Below are positions 17,474-26,174 of a stretch of DNA of 64,000 nucleotides, piece after piece (positions within the stretch are counted from its first letter, which is position 1; each line of letters opens with the position of its first letter). The notes under the pieces were generated by a model. The model saw only the letters and a program-made list of their open reading frames with translations, was not told where the DNA came from and did not search any database. Position numbers and translations under genes: made by a program. The stretch is from NCBI GenBank assembly GCA_900545315.1, contig UQYM01000001.1, positions 84,551-148,550 of the forward strand. Reading direction: 5' to 3'. This DNA is from an uncultured Alistipes sp. Lineage in GTDB: Bacteria > Bacteroidota > Bacteroidia > Bacteroidales > Rikenellaceae.

Positions 17474-18658
17474 ATGAATGGATTGAGAAAAATATTGGAT
17501 CGCATCAAACCCGATTTCGAACCCGGGGGCCGTTTCGGTAAATTGCATTCGACCTTTGATGCGTTTGAAACGTTCCTTTTCGTGCCGAATACAACGACAC
17601 GTAACGGTAGTCACATTCGCGATGCAATGGACCTGAAACGGACGATGATTGTGGTAGTGGTGGCTCTGTTGCCCTGCCTGTTGTTTGGTATGTACAATGT
17701 CGGTTTGCAACATTTCCGTGCTTTCGGAATGCCCGATATGTCGTTTTGGAGCTGTTTTGGGTTCGGTTTCTGGAAAGTGTTGCCGATTATCGTTGTCTCT
17801 TACGTGGTCGGATTGGGGATCGAATTTATTTCAGCCCAGATTCGCGGCCATGAAGTTAACGAAGGTTTCTTGGTAACCGGTTTGCTGATTCCTTTGGTCA
17901 TGCCGGTGGATGTCCCGCTGTGGATGGTAGCCGTGGCAACAGCCTTTTCTGTGATTATCGGCAAAGAGGTTTTCGGAGGTACCGGAATGAATATTTTTAA
18001 CCCGGCACTATTGGCCCGAGCCTTTATTTTCTTTGCTTACACACCTTATATCTCTGGTGAAAAGGTGTGGATTGCCGGTTTAAGCAAAGGCGAGGGCGTA
18101 GTGGATGGATTTTCCGGTGCGACACCGCTGGGTGATGCCGCAGCTGCCGTGCTAAATCACGCCCAGGAGATCGTATGGACGCATGGTTCGCCGTTGGAGT
18201 GGTTCCTGGGAACAATTCCCGGCTCTATTGGTGAAACTTCGAAAGTGGCAATCTTGATTGGCGCCGTCATTCTGTTATGGACGGGTGTCGCTTCGTGGCG
18301 TATCATGCTGAGTGTCTTTGCTGGAGGATATCTGATGGGACTGTTGTTCAACCTGATCGGAGCCAATGCCTATATGGATATGCCGGCATACTATCATCTG
18401 TTGATGGGTGGATTTGCATTCGGAGCAGTCTTTATGGCTACGGATCCTGTTACGGGCAGTCAAACCAATACAGGTAAATATATTTATGGCTTCCTGATTG
18501 GTGTTCTGGCGGTGATGATCCGGGTGGTCAATCCGGGCTATCCGGAAGGCATGATGCTTTCGATTCTGTTGATGAATGCGGTGGCTCCGTTGATCGACTA
18601 TTATGTGGTCGGAGCCAATATCCGCAGACGGACACGGCGACTCAAAACGGTTAAGTAA
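17474..18658 (+). CDS. nqrB: Na+-translocating NADH:quinone reductase subunit B
   Basis: A 394-residue integral membrane subunit carrying covalently bound FMN and taking part in sodium translocation. The flavinylation motif SGAT is at S214-T217, with T217 the predicted FMN attachment site. Several hydrophobic segments and the family N-terminus (LRKILDRIKPDFEPGGRFGK) are visible. The ATG at 17474 follows the nqrA stop by ten bases; a GTG directly before it is in frame but less likely. FMN attachment needs an ApbE transferase, which is not in this window. Confidence 0.97.
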   Translation: MNGLRKILDRIKPDFEPGGRFGKLHSTFDAFETFLFVPNTTTRNGSHIRDAMDLKRTMIVVVVALLPCLLFGMYNVGLQHFRAFGMPDMSFWSCFGFGFWKVLPIIVVSYVVGLGIEFISAQIRGHEVNEGFLVTGLLIPLVMPVDVPLWMVAVATAFSVIIGKEVFGGTGMNIFNPALLARAFIFFAYTPYISGEKVWIAGLSKGEGVVDGFSGATPLGDAAAAVLNHAQEIVWTHGSPLEWFLGTIPGSIGETSKVAILIGAVILLWTGVASWRIMLSVFAGGYLMGLLFNLIGANAYMDMPAYYHLLMGGFAFGAVFMATDPVTGSQTNTGKYIYGFLIGVLAVMIRVVNPGYPEGMMLSILLMNAVAPLIDYYVVGANIRRRTRRLKTVK

Positions 18659-18670
18659 GGAGGAGTGAAG

Positions 18671-19552
18671 ATGAATAAGAATAAGAATAGCAATACATAT
18701 ATTATTCTGTACGCCTCGATTATGGTGATTATCGTGGCGGCGGTCCTCTCATACGTTTCGCTGTCGCTGGGTAAGATCCAGAGCGAAAACGTGCGAATCG
18801 AAAAGATGGGGGATATTCTCCGTTCTGTTGGTCAGGGCAAGGGGGCAGATACGGTGCCTGATAAAGCTGCCTATATCGCCGAACAGTATCAGAAATATAT
18901 CGTTGATAGTTATGCGGTTGATGCTGCCGGAAATCGGGTTGATGGAGCTGATGCCTTCAACTTGTTGATCAACTTGAAGGCGGAGTATGATAAACCGCAG
19001 GCTGAACGTCGGTTACCGGTATTTGTCAGCCGTGACGATCAGGGTAAGACCAGTTATGTGATTCCCATTTGGGGTAAGGGCCTTTGGGGACCGATTTGGG
19101 GATATATTGCCTTGGCTGATGATTGGGATACGGTCAATGGAGCCGTGTTTGACCACAAGAGCGAAACGCCCGGTTTGGGTGCAGAGATTGCATCGTCTGG
19201 CTTCCAGGCTCAGTTCCGGGGTAAACATATTCTGGACAGCGCCGGCAGGGTAGTGGCCATTGCCGTGGAGAAGGGCGGAGCTGATCCCAACGATCAGCAT
19301 GCGGTGGACGCCCTTTCGGGAGGAACGCTGACCTCTCGCGGAGTCGAGGATATGCTGAAAAGCTGCCTGGGAGATTATGATCACTATATTCAACGGCAAC
19401 GTGAAGCTGCAGTAGCTTCCGTTTCGACAGCACAGGCTGATGCAGCCGTAGCGGATACTGTTGCGCAGAGTGGTAGCGTGACAGGTGAACAGGTTTCAGA
19501 GGCTGCAAAGTCAGCTTCGTTATCAACTGAAAAATCAGATCGAGATGAGTGA
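18671..19552 (+). CDS. nqrC: Na+-translocating NADH:quinone reductase subunit C
   Basis: A 293-residue subunit with one N-terminal membrane anchor (about residues 11-32) and a periplasmic FMN-binding domain. The flavinylation motif SGGTLTS places the FMN threonine at T219 (family form SGATLTS). After residue 245 there is a tail of about 48 residues rich in Ala, Ser and Val, ending in charged residues, longer than I expect for the family. The stop overlaps the nqrD start by eight bases (ATGAGTGA), indicating translational coupling. Start: ATG at 18671 rather than the in-frame GTG at 18665. Confidence 0.96.
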   Translation: MNKNKNSNTYIILYASIMVIIVAAVLSYVSLSLGKIQSENVRIEKMGDILRSVGQGKGADTVPDKAAYIAEQYQKYIVDSYAVDAAGNRVDGADAFNLLINLKAEYDKPQAERRLPVFVSRDDQGKTSYVIPIWGKGLWGPIWGYIALADDWDTVNGAVFDHKSETPGLGAEIASSGFQAQFRGKHILDSAGRVVAIAVEKGGADPNDQHAVDALSGGTLTSRGVEDMLKSCLGDYDHYIQRQREAAVASVSTAQADAAVADTVAQSGSVTGEQVSEAAKSASLSTEKSDRDE

Positions 19553-20204
19553 TAAAAAGGAAAAGGAGCCGTTTTTCTCGGCAAAGAACCTCAAACTGCT
19601 GACCTCACCGTTCGGAGCAACAAACCCGATTACGGTGCAGATTTTGGGTATCTGTTCGGCATTGGCTGTTACAGCCAAGTTGAAGCCTGCCTTTGTGATG
19701 GCGCTGTCCGTGACGATCGTGACAGGCTTCTCGAGTATGATCATTTCCTTGATTCGCAAGGGGATACCGGATCGGATTCGTATCATTGTTCAGCTGGTGG
19801 TGGTAGCCGCTTTGGTAATTTTGGTCGATCAGGTGCTGAAGGCCTTTGTTTATGATGTCAGCAAGCAACTCTCGGTGTTTGTGGGCCTGATTATCACCAA
19901 CTGTATCATTATGGGGCGTATCGAGGCCTTTGCGTTGGGAAACAAACCGTGGCCCTCGTTCTTGGATGGGATCGGCAATGGACTTGGGTATGGAATGATC
20001 CTGTTGATTCTTGGATTCTTCCGGGAACTGTTAGGTGCCGGAACACTCTGGGGATACCAAATTATTCCTGCAAGCTGGTATATCAAAAACGGTGGTTTTT
20101 ACGAAAACAACGGTCTGTTGCTGCTGCCTCCGATGGCTCTGATTGGTGTGGGACTGATCATCTGGGTACAACGAAGCCGCAATAAAAAATTGATAGGAAA
20201 ATAA
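19545..20204 (+). CDS. nqrD: Na+-translocating NADH:quinone reductase subunit D
   Basis: A 219-residue, strongly hydrophobic NqrD/RnfE family subunit; NqrD and NqrE together frame the iron centre and the sodium path within the membrane. The chosen ATG (MSDKKEKEPFF) gives the usual length, while upstream in-frame residues overlap nqrC. The conserved ITNCIIMGRIEAFA segment, with the membrane cysteine of the family, is present. Confidence 0.97.
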   Translation: MSDKKEKEPFFSAKNLKLLTSPFGATNPITVQILGICSALAVTAKLKPAFVMALSVTIVTGFSSMIISLIRKGIPDRIRIIVQLVVVAALVILVDQVLKAFVYDVSKQLSVFVGLIITNCIIMGRIEAFALGNKPWPSFLDGIGNGLGYGMILLILGFFRELLGAGTLWGYQIIPASWYIKNGGFYENNGLLLLPPMALIGVGLIIWVQRSRNKKLIGK

Positions 20205-20229
20205 CCCGTACACGGTTAAAACATAGGAT

Positions 20230-20862
20230 ATGGAGAACATACTGAGCATATTCGTCAAGGCTGTTTTTGTCGAGAACATGGTGTTTGCCTTCTTCTTCGG
20301 CATGTGTTCGTATATTGCAGTCAGCAAAAGCGTCAAAACAGCGATGGGTTTGGGAATTGCTGTGACGTTTGTCATGGTGACGACCGTACCGTTGAACTAT
20401 CTGCTCAACGAATATGTGCTTTCACCTGGAGCGCTGGCCTGGATCAACCCGGAGTTCGGAACCGATGGAGCACATCCGGTTGATTTGAGTTTTTTGAGTT
20501 TTATTGTTTTCATCGCTGTCATCGCTTCGTTTGTGCAGCTGGTGGAGATGGTGGTTGAGAAGTTTACGCCGACCTTATACAACCAATTGGGAATCTTCTT
20601 GCCGTTGATTGCTGTAAACTGTGCGATCTTGGGTGGATCACTCTTTATGCAGGAGCGTGAATACGCGACACTCGGAGAGGCTTCAGCCTTTGCACTGGGC
20701 TCTGGGGTAGGTTGGTGGTTGGCCATTGTCTTGATGGCGGCTATCCGGGAAAAGATGGCCTATTCCAATGTCCCGGCCCCGTTGCAGGGTGCTGGAATCA
20801 CCTTCATTCTGACCGGTCTGATGGGTATTGCCTTCATGACCTTCCTCGGAATTCAATTGTAG
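20230..20862 (+). CDS. nqrE: Na+-translocating NADH:quinone reductase subunit E
   Basis: A 210-residue membrane subunit homologous in inverted topology to NqrD. It opens with MENILSIFVKAVFVENMVF, the family N-terminus, and contains the VNCAILGGSLF segment with the conserved intramembrane cysteine. It follows nqrD by 25 bases. Confidence 0.97.
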   Translation: MENILSIFVKAVFVENMVFAFFFGMCSYIAVSKSVKTAMGLGIAVTFVMVTTVPLNYLLNEYVLSPGALAWINPEFGTDGAHPVDLSFLSFIVFIAVIASFVQLVEMVVEKFTPTLYNQLGIFLPLIAVNCAILGGSLFMQEREYATLGEASAFALGSGVGWWLAIVLMAAIREKMAYSNVPAPLQGAGITFILTGLMGIAFMTFLGIQL

Positions 20863-20903
20863 AGATAGAATCGGTGCTGAAATAAACGATTAAAGCGTAT
20901 AAA

Positions 20904-22148
20904 ATGGGTTTATCTATCATCATAGCTATCGTAGCTTTTCTGATCGTTACGTTGATACTGGTGGCACTGCTGCTGTATGCCAAGGCTAAATTGATGCCAT
21001 CGGGAGAGGTAAAGATCGACATCAATGATGGCCAAAAAGAGTTGACCGTCTCTCCAGGTGGATCCTTATTGAGTACCCTGGGCAATAACGGTATTTTTCT
21101 GCCTTCGGCTTGTGGTGGAGGCGGTTCCTGCGGTATGTGCAAATGTCAAGTGTTGGAGGGCGGCGGTGAAATTTTGCCTACTGAGGTCAACTTCTTTACG
21201 CGTCGTCAACAGGCCGAAAAGTGGCGTTTGGGATGCCAAGTCAAGGTGAAAGAGAATCTCCGCATTCATATTGACGATGCTGTACTCGGAGTCAAAAAAT
21301 GGGAGTGCACCGTGGTCTCCAACAACAATGTGGCCACCTTTATCAAGGAGTTTGTGGTCAAACTGCCCGAAGGGGAGACGCTGAAGTTTCGTTCCGGACA
21401 GTACATTCAGATTGACGTCCCGAAATACGATGAGATCAAGTTCAGCGATATGGACGTAGCTCCCGAGTATCGTGAAGATTGGGATCAGATGAAGATGTGG
21501 GGTTTGGTTACGCACAATCCCGAACCTACCTTCCGGGCCTACTCAATGGCCAACCATCCTGCTGAGGGGAATATAATTATGTTAAATATTCGTATTGCGA
21601 CACCGCCTTGGGATCGTGCCACCGGTAGCTTTAAGAAGGTGAATCCTGGTATCTGTTCCTCTTACATCTTCTCGAGAAAGCCGGGTGATAAGGTGACGAT
21701 TTCAGGTCCGTATGGCGATTTCTTTGTCAAGGATACGCCCAACGAAAAGATGTTTATTGGCGGTGGAGCAGGTATGGCACCGATGCGTTCACATATTTTC
21801 CATCTGTTTAAGACGCTAAAGATTACCACTCCCGTTACCTTCTGGTATGGGGCACGCTCTCGGCGTGAGATTTTCTACGAACGTGATTTTGAAGAGATCG
21901 AAAAGGAATTTCCAAATTTCCAGTTCCACATCGCACTGTCTGATCCCAAACCGGACGACAATTGGAGCGGCTATGTGGGATTTATCCATCAGGTCGTGTT
22001 CGATAATTATCTGAAAAACCACGAGGCTCCCGAAGATATTGAATACTATCTGTGTGGTCCTCCGATGATGACGGCTTCGGTCAATCGTATGCTCGATGAT
22101 TTGGGTGTGCCGCCCGAAAACATTATGTACGATAACTTTGGAGCCTAA
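20904..22148 (+). CDS. nqrF: Na+-translocating NADH:quinone reductase subunit F
   Basis: A 414-residue NADH-oxidising subunit: an N-terminal membrane helix (about 4-26), a plant-type 2Fe-2S domain with ligands C70, C76, C79 and C111, then an FAD domain with FRAYSMAN (RxYS flavin motif) and an NADH domain with GGGAGMAPMRSH and the terminal CGPPMM / YDNFGA. All cofactor motifs are intact. It is the last nqr gene; the next gene starts ten bases after its stop. Confidence 0.98.
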   Translation: MGLSIIIAIVAFLIVTLILVALLLYAKAKLMPSGEVKIDINDGQKELTVSPGGSLLSTLGNNGIFLPSACGGGGSCGMCKCQVLEGGGEILPTEVNFFTRRQQAEKWRLGCQVKVKENLRIHIDDAVLGVKKWECTVVSNNNVATFIKEFVVKLPEGETLKFRSGQYIQIDVPKYDEIKFSDMDVAPEYREDWDQMKMWGLVTHNPEPTFRAYSMANHPAEGNIIMLNIRIATPPWDRATGSFKKVNPGICSSYIFSRKPGDKVTISGPYGDFFVKDTPNEKMFIGGGAGMAPMRSHIFHLFKTLKITTPVTFWYGARSRREIFYERDFEEIEKEFPNFQFHIALSDPKPDDNWSGYVGFIHQVVFDNYLKNHEAPEDIEYYLCGPPMMTASVNRMLDDLGVPPENIMYDNFGA

Positions 22149-22158
22149 TTGACGGAAT

Positions 22159-23661
22159 ATGAAAATTCTGACCGGCAAGACCATTCAGGAGGCTGATCGA
22201 TACACGATCGAGCACGAACCTATCTCCAGTCTCGATCTGATGGAGCGTGCTTCTGAAACGTTGGCGCAATGGATTGCTAACCATATTGCGCAGGAGAGCA
22301 TATTGCTGTTTGTCGTTGGCAAAGGCAATAATGGAGGCGATGGTTTGGCTGTGGCTCGTATGTTGCATGGGGCTGGGTTTGATTGTCGAGTAGCTCTGAT
22401 TTTTGAACCCGAGCAGCTGTCGGAACAGTGTCGCCAAAATTTGGAGCGTTTACCTGCTGAGATTTCGGTGAGTCAAGGTTCAGATTTTGAAATCGAGCCG
22501 GAGATGGTCATTGTGGATGCCTTACTGGGCACAGGTGTTCGAGGCGAAGTACGTGGCGAGGTCGCTGAGGCAATCGAACGGATCAATGAATCTGGATGTC
22601 GCGTTGTCTCAATCGATATCCCCTCCGGAATGTTGACTGAGTATGGCAATATGGCCGATCGTATCATGGTGCATGCATCGGTCACACTGACCCTTGAATT
22701 TCCCAAATTGGCGTTGTTGTTGCCCGAAGCGGGAGAGTCTGTCGGGCAGTTAGAGGTTCTGCCGATTGGCCTTTCAGAGACCTTTATTGATCAGGCGGCC
22801 TCTCAGTATGTATATGTGGATGAGGAGTTGATTCGAAATATCATCTTGCCTCGTCCCCGTTTTGGCCATAAGGGTTGTTTTGGCCATGCCTTATTGATTT
22901 GTGGATCGGAAGGAATGGTTGGGGCGGCTGTTTTGGCTACTGGGGCTGCACTTCGTTCGGGATGTGGATTGGTAACTGTGCATCTACCTCGAGAAGAGCG
23001 TTTTGCCGTACAGGCCAATTATCCTGCAGCGTTGGTCAGCTGTGACCCAGGAGCATGGTTTACCCAATTGCCCGCACAGATTGACCGTTATACTGCTATT
23101 GGCATAGGCCCTGGACTCGGACGTCACGTCGAAAGTGTAGAGGGGTTGCGAGCCGTGTTGCAATGTGGCAAATCATTGATTCTGGATGCAGATGCACTGA
23201 ATCTGTTGGCTGAACAGCCTGATTTACTGGTTCAAGTCCCTGCGGGTTCGATTTTAACGCCTCACTTGGGGGAATTGCGGCGCTTGATTGGCGATTGGAC
23301 ATCGGATCAACAGCGGAATGATAAGGTACAGGAATTGGCTCGTCGTCTGATGTCGATTGTGGTGGTGAAGGGCGCTCATACAATGATTTGTACTCCAGAG
23401 TGCGTCTGCTATTTCAACTCGACAGGAGATGCGGGTATGGCCAAGGGGGGCAGTGGAGATGTCCTAACCGGACTGATTACAGGTTTACGTGCGCGTGGTT
23501 GTCAAGCTTTGGAGGCCGCTATTTTAGGCGTTTATCTGCATGGATTGGCAGGTGATAAGGCGGCAGATTATTACGGACAAGAGGGCATGAACGCTGGGGA
23601 TTTGGCCGATTTTATCGGTGAAAGTTGGCTGGAGTTGGAGGATCGGCCGTTTGAAAGTTGA
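22159..23661 (+). CDS. nnr: Bifunctional NAD(P)HX epimerase / dehydratase
   Basis: A 500-residue fusion that repairs hydrated NADH and NADPH. The N-terminal YjeF-type epimerase domain (about 1-215) has GKGNNGGDGLAVARML; the C-terminal ADP- or ATP-dependent dehydratase (about 225-490) has the ribokinase-like GIGPGLG and GGSGDVLTGLITGL. Both halves look complete. Starting ten bases after nqrF with no terminator, it is likely translated from the nqr message, which places a cofactor-repair enzyme with the main NADH-oxidising complex. Confidence 0.95.
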   Translation: MKILTGKTIQEADRYTIEHEPISSLDLMERASETLAQWIANHIAQESILLFVVGKGNNGGDGLAVARMLHGAGFDCRVALIFEPEQLSEQCRQNLERLPAEISVSQGSDFEIEPEMVIVDALLGTGVRGEVRGEVAEAIERINESGCRVVSIDIPSGMLTEYGNMADRIMVHASVTLTLEFPKLALLLPEAGESVGQLEVLPIGLSETFIDQAASQYVYVDEELIRNIILPRPRFGHKGCFGHALLICGSEGMVGAAVLATGAALRSGCGLVTVHLPREERFAVQANYPAALVSCDPGAWFTQLPAQIDRYTAIGIGPGLGRHVESVEGLRAVLQCGKSLILDADALNLLAEQPDLLVQVPAGSILTPHLGELRRLIGDWTSDQQRNDKVQELARRLMSIVVVKGAHTMICTPECVCYFNSTGDAGMAKGGSGDVLTGLITGLRARGCQALEAAILGVYLHGLAGDKAADYYGQEGMNAGDLADFIGESWLELEDRPFES

Positions 23662-23691
23662 TCATAGCGTTTATAGTTTCACAACTTTTAT

Positions 23692-23699
23692 TATCTTTG
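23692..23699 (+). promoter_or_regulatory. -7 element (TATCTTTG) for the small gene at 23723
   Basis: TATCTTTG fits TAnnTTTG and is 23 bases upstream of the ATG at 23723, suggesting the small gene can be transcribed separately from nqr-nnr. No exact TTG -33. Confidence 0.55.
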
Positions 23700-23722
23700 C
23701 TCAAAATCAAAATCAAATTGTT

Positions 23723-24004
23723 ATGGCAAGTATTAGAGGAATTAAAAACGAAATAGACTATCTGGTCAGTGAGGTAATTTCAGATGGTTATATGGCTCTG
23801 TATTTTAACGGCGAGAAACGCGACGCTATTGTAGCTGTGATTGAAGAGGCTGTCGCTTTGCGTAATACACTGTATGATCAAGTCAATCATCCCGCTGACA
23901 AACAGAATAAGAGTCTGGTTCACAAACATTATGCACAGGTTCGCCGAGACATGATGAGTGGGGTGGACGCTCTGTTCCGTAAATTGAGCGATATTTGCAA
24001 ATAA
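23723..24004 (+). CDS. Small conserved hypothetical protein
   Basis: A 93-residue, mainly helical, soluble protein. It resembles a group of small Bacteroidales proteins beginning with a M-x-x-IR-x-x-K-x-x-I-x-Y-L-V-x-E-V-I pattern whose role I do not know. Sequence features: an N-terminal helix (IRGIKNEIDYLVSEVISDGY), a basic central part with DKQNKSLVHKHYAQVRRDM, and no signal or membrane segment. The frame is open upstream to 23618, but the ATG at 23723 has its own -7 element. A strong terminator follows. Confidence 0.75.
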   Translation: MASIRGIKNEIDYLVSEVISDGYMALYFNGEKRDAIVAVIEEAVALRNTLYDQVNHPADKQNKSLVHKHYAQVRRDMMSGVDALFRKLSDICK

Positions 24005-24032
24005 GAGAACGAGGTAATCCCTCTCTATATTA

Positions 24033-24056
24033 ACGGCTTCGTATCTACGAAGCCGT
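24033..24056 (+). terminator. Terminator after the small conserved gene
   Basis: ACGGCTTCGT (24033-24042) and ACGAAGCCGT (24047-24056) pair perfectly around loop ATCT, followed by TTTTTT. It may also stop minus-strand transcription from the ABC pair, though its minus-side T content is weak. Confidence 0.93.
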
Positions 24057-24148
24057 TTTTTTGTGTCTGTATTCATCAAGTCATTGAATAACAATAACTC
24101 GTGAGTAACGGTTCAGTACCGTAAAATGTAGTGACCAACGCTGAAAAA

Positions 24149-24907
24149 TCAGGCTTCGTGTGTCTCCAGAACTGTGTGGGGAACGGTGCCGTGCGACAGT
24201 AGCTGGATCGGACAATCGTAATTGTGTAACTGTTCGGGTGTAATAATGTTGGAGTTGTGTCGGTGGACATGTTTGTTGACACATACAATCGATTTAACGT
24301 AGGATGTGATCGTTCCCAAATCGTGTGAGACCATAACGATTGCCATCTTGGTATTGAGTTGACGCAAAATAGCATATAGCTCCTTCTCGAACTTGTTGTC
24401 CACAAAATTGGCAGGTTCGTCAAGAATCAAAACTTTGGGATCCGCAATTAACGCACGGCAGAGCAGTGTTCGTTGCAATTGTCCCCCCGAAAGCTCTCCA
24501 ATGGGACGCTCTGCAAGTGAAGCTATGCCGCATGAATCCAGTAGTTGTCGGGCTTTGTCTTTGTCTTGAGACTTGTAGTTGCCAAACAGCCGTTTCCGTG
24601 CCTGTAAACCCGATAACACAACCTCTTTAACAGAGATGGGAAATGATTTGTCAATGTCGGATACCTGTGGCATATACCCAATGGCTCGGTAGCCATGTGC
24701 TTCAAGCTCCGGTGCATATAGAATTTCGCCAGAGTAGGGGATAGCCTTGAGAATAGCTTTCACCAAAGTCGTTTTTCCGCCGCCATTGGGTCCGATAATG
24801 CCAATGAAATCTTGTGGAAGAATATCTAAATTGACTTGTTCAATGGCATTGGTTCTGCCGTCGTAGCTGACGGATACGTTGCGTATGGAGATCAAACTGT
24901 CGCTCAT
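24149..24907 (-). CDS. Metal ABC transporter ATP-binding protein (ZnuC/MntB-like)
   Basis: A 252-residue ABC ATPase that would power import of zinc or manganese. Walker A is GPNGGGKTTL, the signature is LSGGQLQR and Walker B is KVLILDEP, with a downstream H-loop SHDLG; all are intact. The ATG at 24907 overlaps the stop of the binding-protein gene by four bases (ATGA); an upstream in-frame ATG at 24928 would lie inside that gene. The usual membrane permease gene does not follow: only 92 bases and a terminator separate this gene from the oppositely oriented small gene. Confidence 0.88.
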   Translation of the reverse strand: MSDSLISIRNVSVSYDGRTNAIEQVNLDILPQDFIGIIGPNGGGKTTLVKAILKAIPYSGEILYAPELEAHGYRAIGYMPQVSDIDKSFPISVKEVVLSGLQARKRLFGNYKSQDKDKARQLLDSCGIASLAERPIGELSGGQLQRTLLCRALIADPKVLILDEPANFVDNKFEKELYAILRQLNTKMAIVMVSHDLGTITSYVKSIVCVNKHVHRHNSNIITPEQLHNYDCPIQLLSHGTVPHTVLETHEA

Positions 24908-25827
24908 GGATGTGCAATTTGAGTGCAAATATTCAGCGTGTTATGGATGATGTCGGGTGCAAGTGGGTCAAACGGAACGGCCGGTACGCCTAATTCATTT
25001 GATAAAGCCTCCACACTGTTGCGACTAAATTGTTGTTGATAGAATATTTGGTTGATATGCAAGGTCTTGACCGTATCAATCAACTGTTTGAGATATTCTG
25101 CTGAGGGCTCTTTCCCTTCATTCTCGAGAGATATCTGATGTAAATTGTAATCACGAGCCAAGTAGGATAGCGCCGGATGGTAAATGATAAAGGTCCGGTT
25201 CTTGTCCTTAAAAAGCTCGGTTAGTGCACGATCCAAAGAGTCCAATCTTACAATTAAGGCGTTGTAGTTCGTTTGGTAGCGCACGGAGTCGGGACAGGCT
25301 GCAGCAATGGCTTGGTAGATGTTGGTCGCGATCTGCTTAACGGTTCGTGGAGAGTTCCAAATATGTGGATCAATACCCGTAATGTCTTTGATATCAGATT
25401 GTTGTTTATCGTTGTGCCTATGAGGGTCTTGCTGTTCGGAGGCAGTAGCCTGCTGTGTGTGATGGTTATGATGATCGCCTGCAATTAGGGGAATTCCCTC
25501 TGATACGTCAACGAGCTGTACGTTGGGCATGTTGTGGTGAATGGCATGGTTCAGACGTTGTTCGAAATCGATGAGCCCGGTGCTAATATACATTTGAGAT
25601 TCAGCGACTTGTTTCATTTGTGCCGGTGTTGGTTCATACGTCTCTACACTGGCTCCGGACGGAACTAACGTATTAATCACAAAATCCGAATCAACAATTT
25701 GTTGTGTAAGGAAAGCCAACGGAGCGATACTTACTGATATGGTTGGTTTCTGACTGTTGTTTTTTTGTGTGCAACTTACAGATAAAAAGAATGTTATAAG
25801 GCAAATGAATAGTTGGATAATTTTCAT
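24904..25827 (-). CDS. Metal ABC transporter substrate-binding lipoprotein (ZnuA-like)
   Basis: A 307-residue cluster A-I binding protein. The N-terminus is a signal with a lipobox-like SVSC, making it a probable lipoprotein. The family layout is two lobes joined by a long helix, with a histidine- and glutamine-rich loop near residues 117-145 (DHHNHHT...DPHRHND) that favours zinc, and DPHIWNSP supplying a ligand. Metal specificity (zinc against manganese) is inferred. Two GTTAAAC direct repeats lie upstream. It forms a two-gene unit with the ATPase. Confidence 0.88.
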   Translation of the reverse strand: MKIIQLFICLITFFLSVSCTQKNNSQKPTISVSIAPLAFLTQQIVDSDFVINTLVPSGASVETYEPTPAQMKQVAESQMYISTGLIDFEQRLNHAIHHNMPNVQLVDVSEGIPLIAGDHHNHHTQQATASEQQDPHRHNDKQQSDIKDITGIDPHIWNSPRTVKQIATNIYQAIAAACPDSVRYQTNYNALIVRLDSLDRALTELFKDKNRTFIIYHPALSYLARDYNLHQISLENEGKEPSAEYLKQLIDTVKTLHINQIFYQQQFSRNSVEALSNELGVPAVPFDPLAPDIIHNTLNICTQIAHP

Positions 25828-26174
25828 ATAAGGTCGTGATTGGGTATGCTAAATTACGGATTGATTGTTAAACCTCAAAATATGGTTAAACACGATTCGT
25901 GCCTAATAGTATTTCGGTCTCCATTGGGTGTAGAGGTTCGTTCGGTTTGGTTTTTGACTCAGGTTCGATATCATCACTCTTGCATTCGGTACGGATAGCT
26001 GATTGGATTAGAAGGGGCGATGCATACTGAGGGGCGACTGAAACAATTCGCAACAATTACAAGATAGTAAAAGTCCTTTTCTGACAGGAATTATATTAAT
26101 ATATTTAACATAATATAAATTATAATTCATGAAATATTCCCATAGAGGGAGAGTATGCAAAATTATGTAATCGG
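25828..26174. other. Spacer upstream of the metal transporter, no gene
   Basis: This 347-base stretch holds no credible frame. Near the transporter start it has the direct repeat GTTAAAC at 25867-25873 and 25885-25891, eighteen bases apart, a possible operator. The part at 26085-26140 is almost purely A and T and lies just past the 3' end of the regulator gene. Confidence 0.55.
25867..25891. repeat. GTTAAAC direct repeat upstream of znuA-like gene
   Basis: GTTAAAC occurs at 25867-25873 and 25885-25891, at 18-base spacing, 40 to 65 bases before the binding-protein ATG. Spacing near two helical turns would suit a dimeric regulator, but no regulator is identified. Confidence 0.35.
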
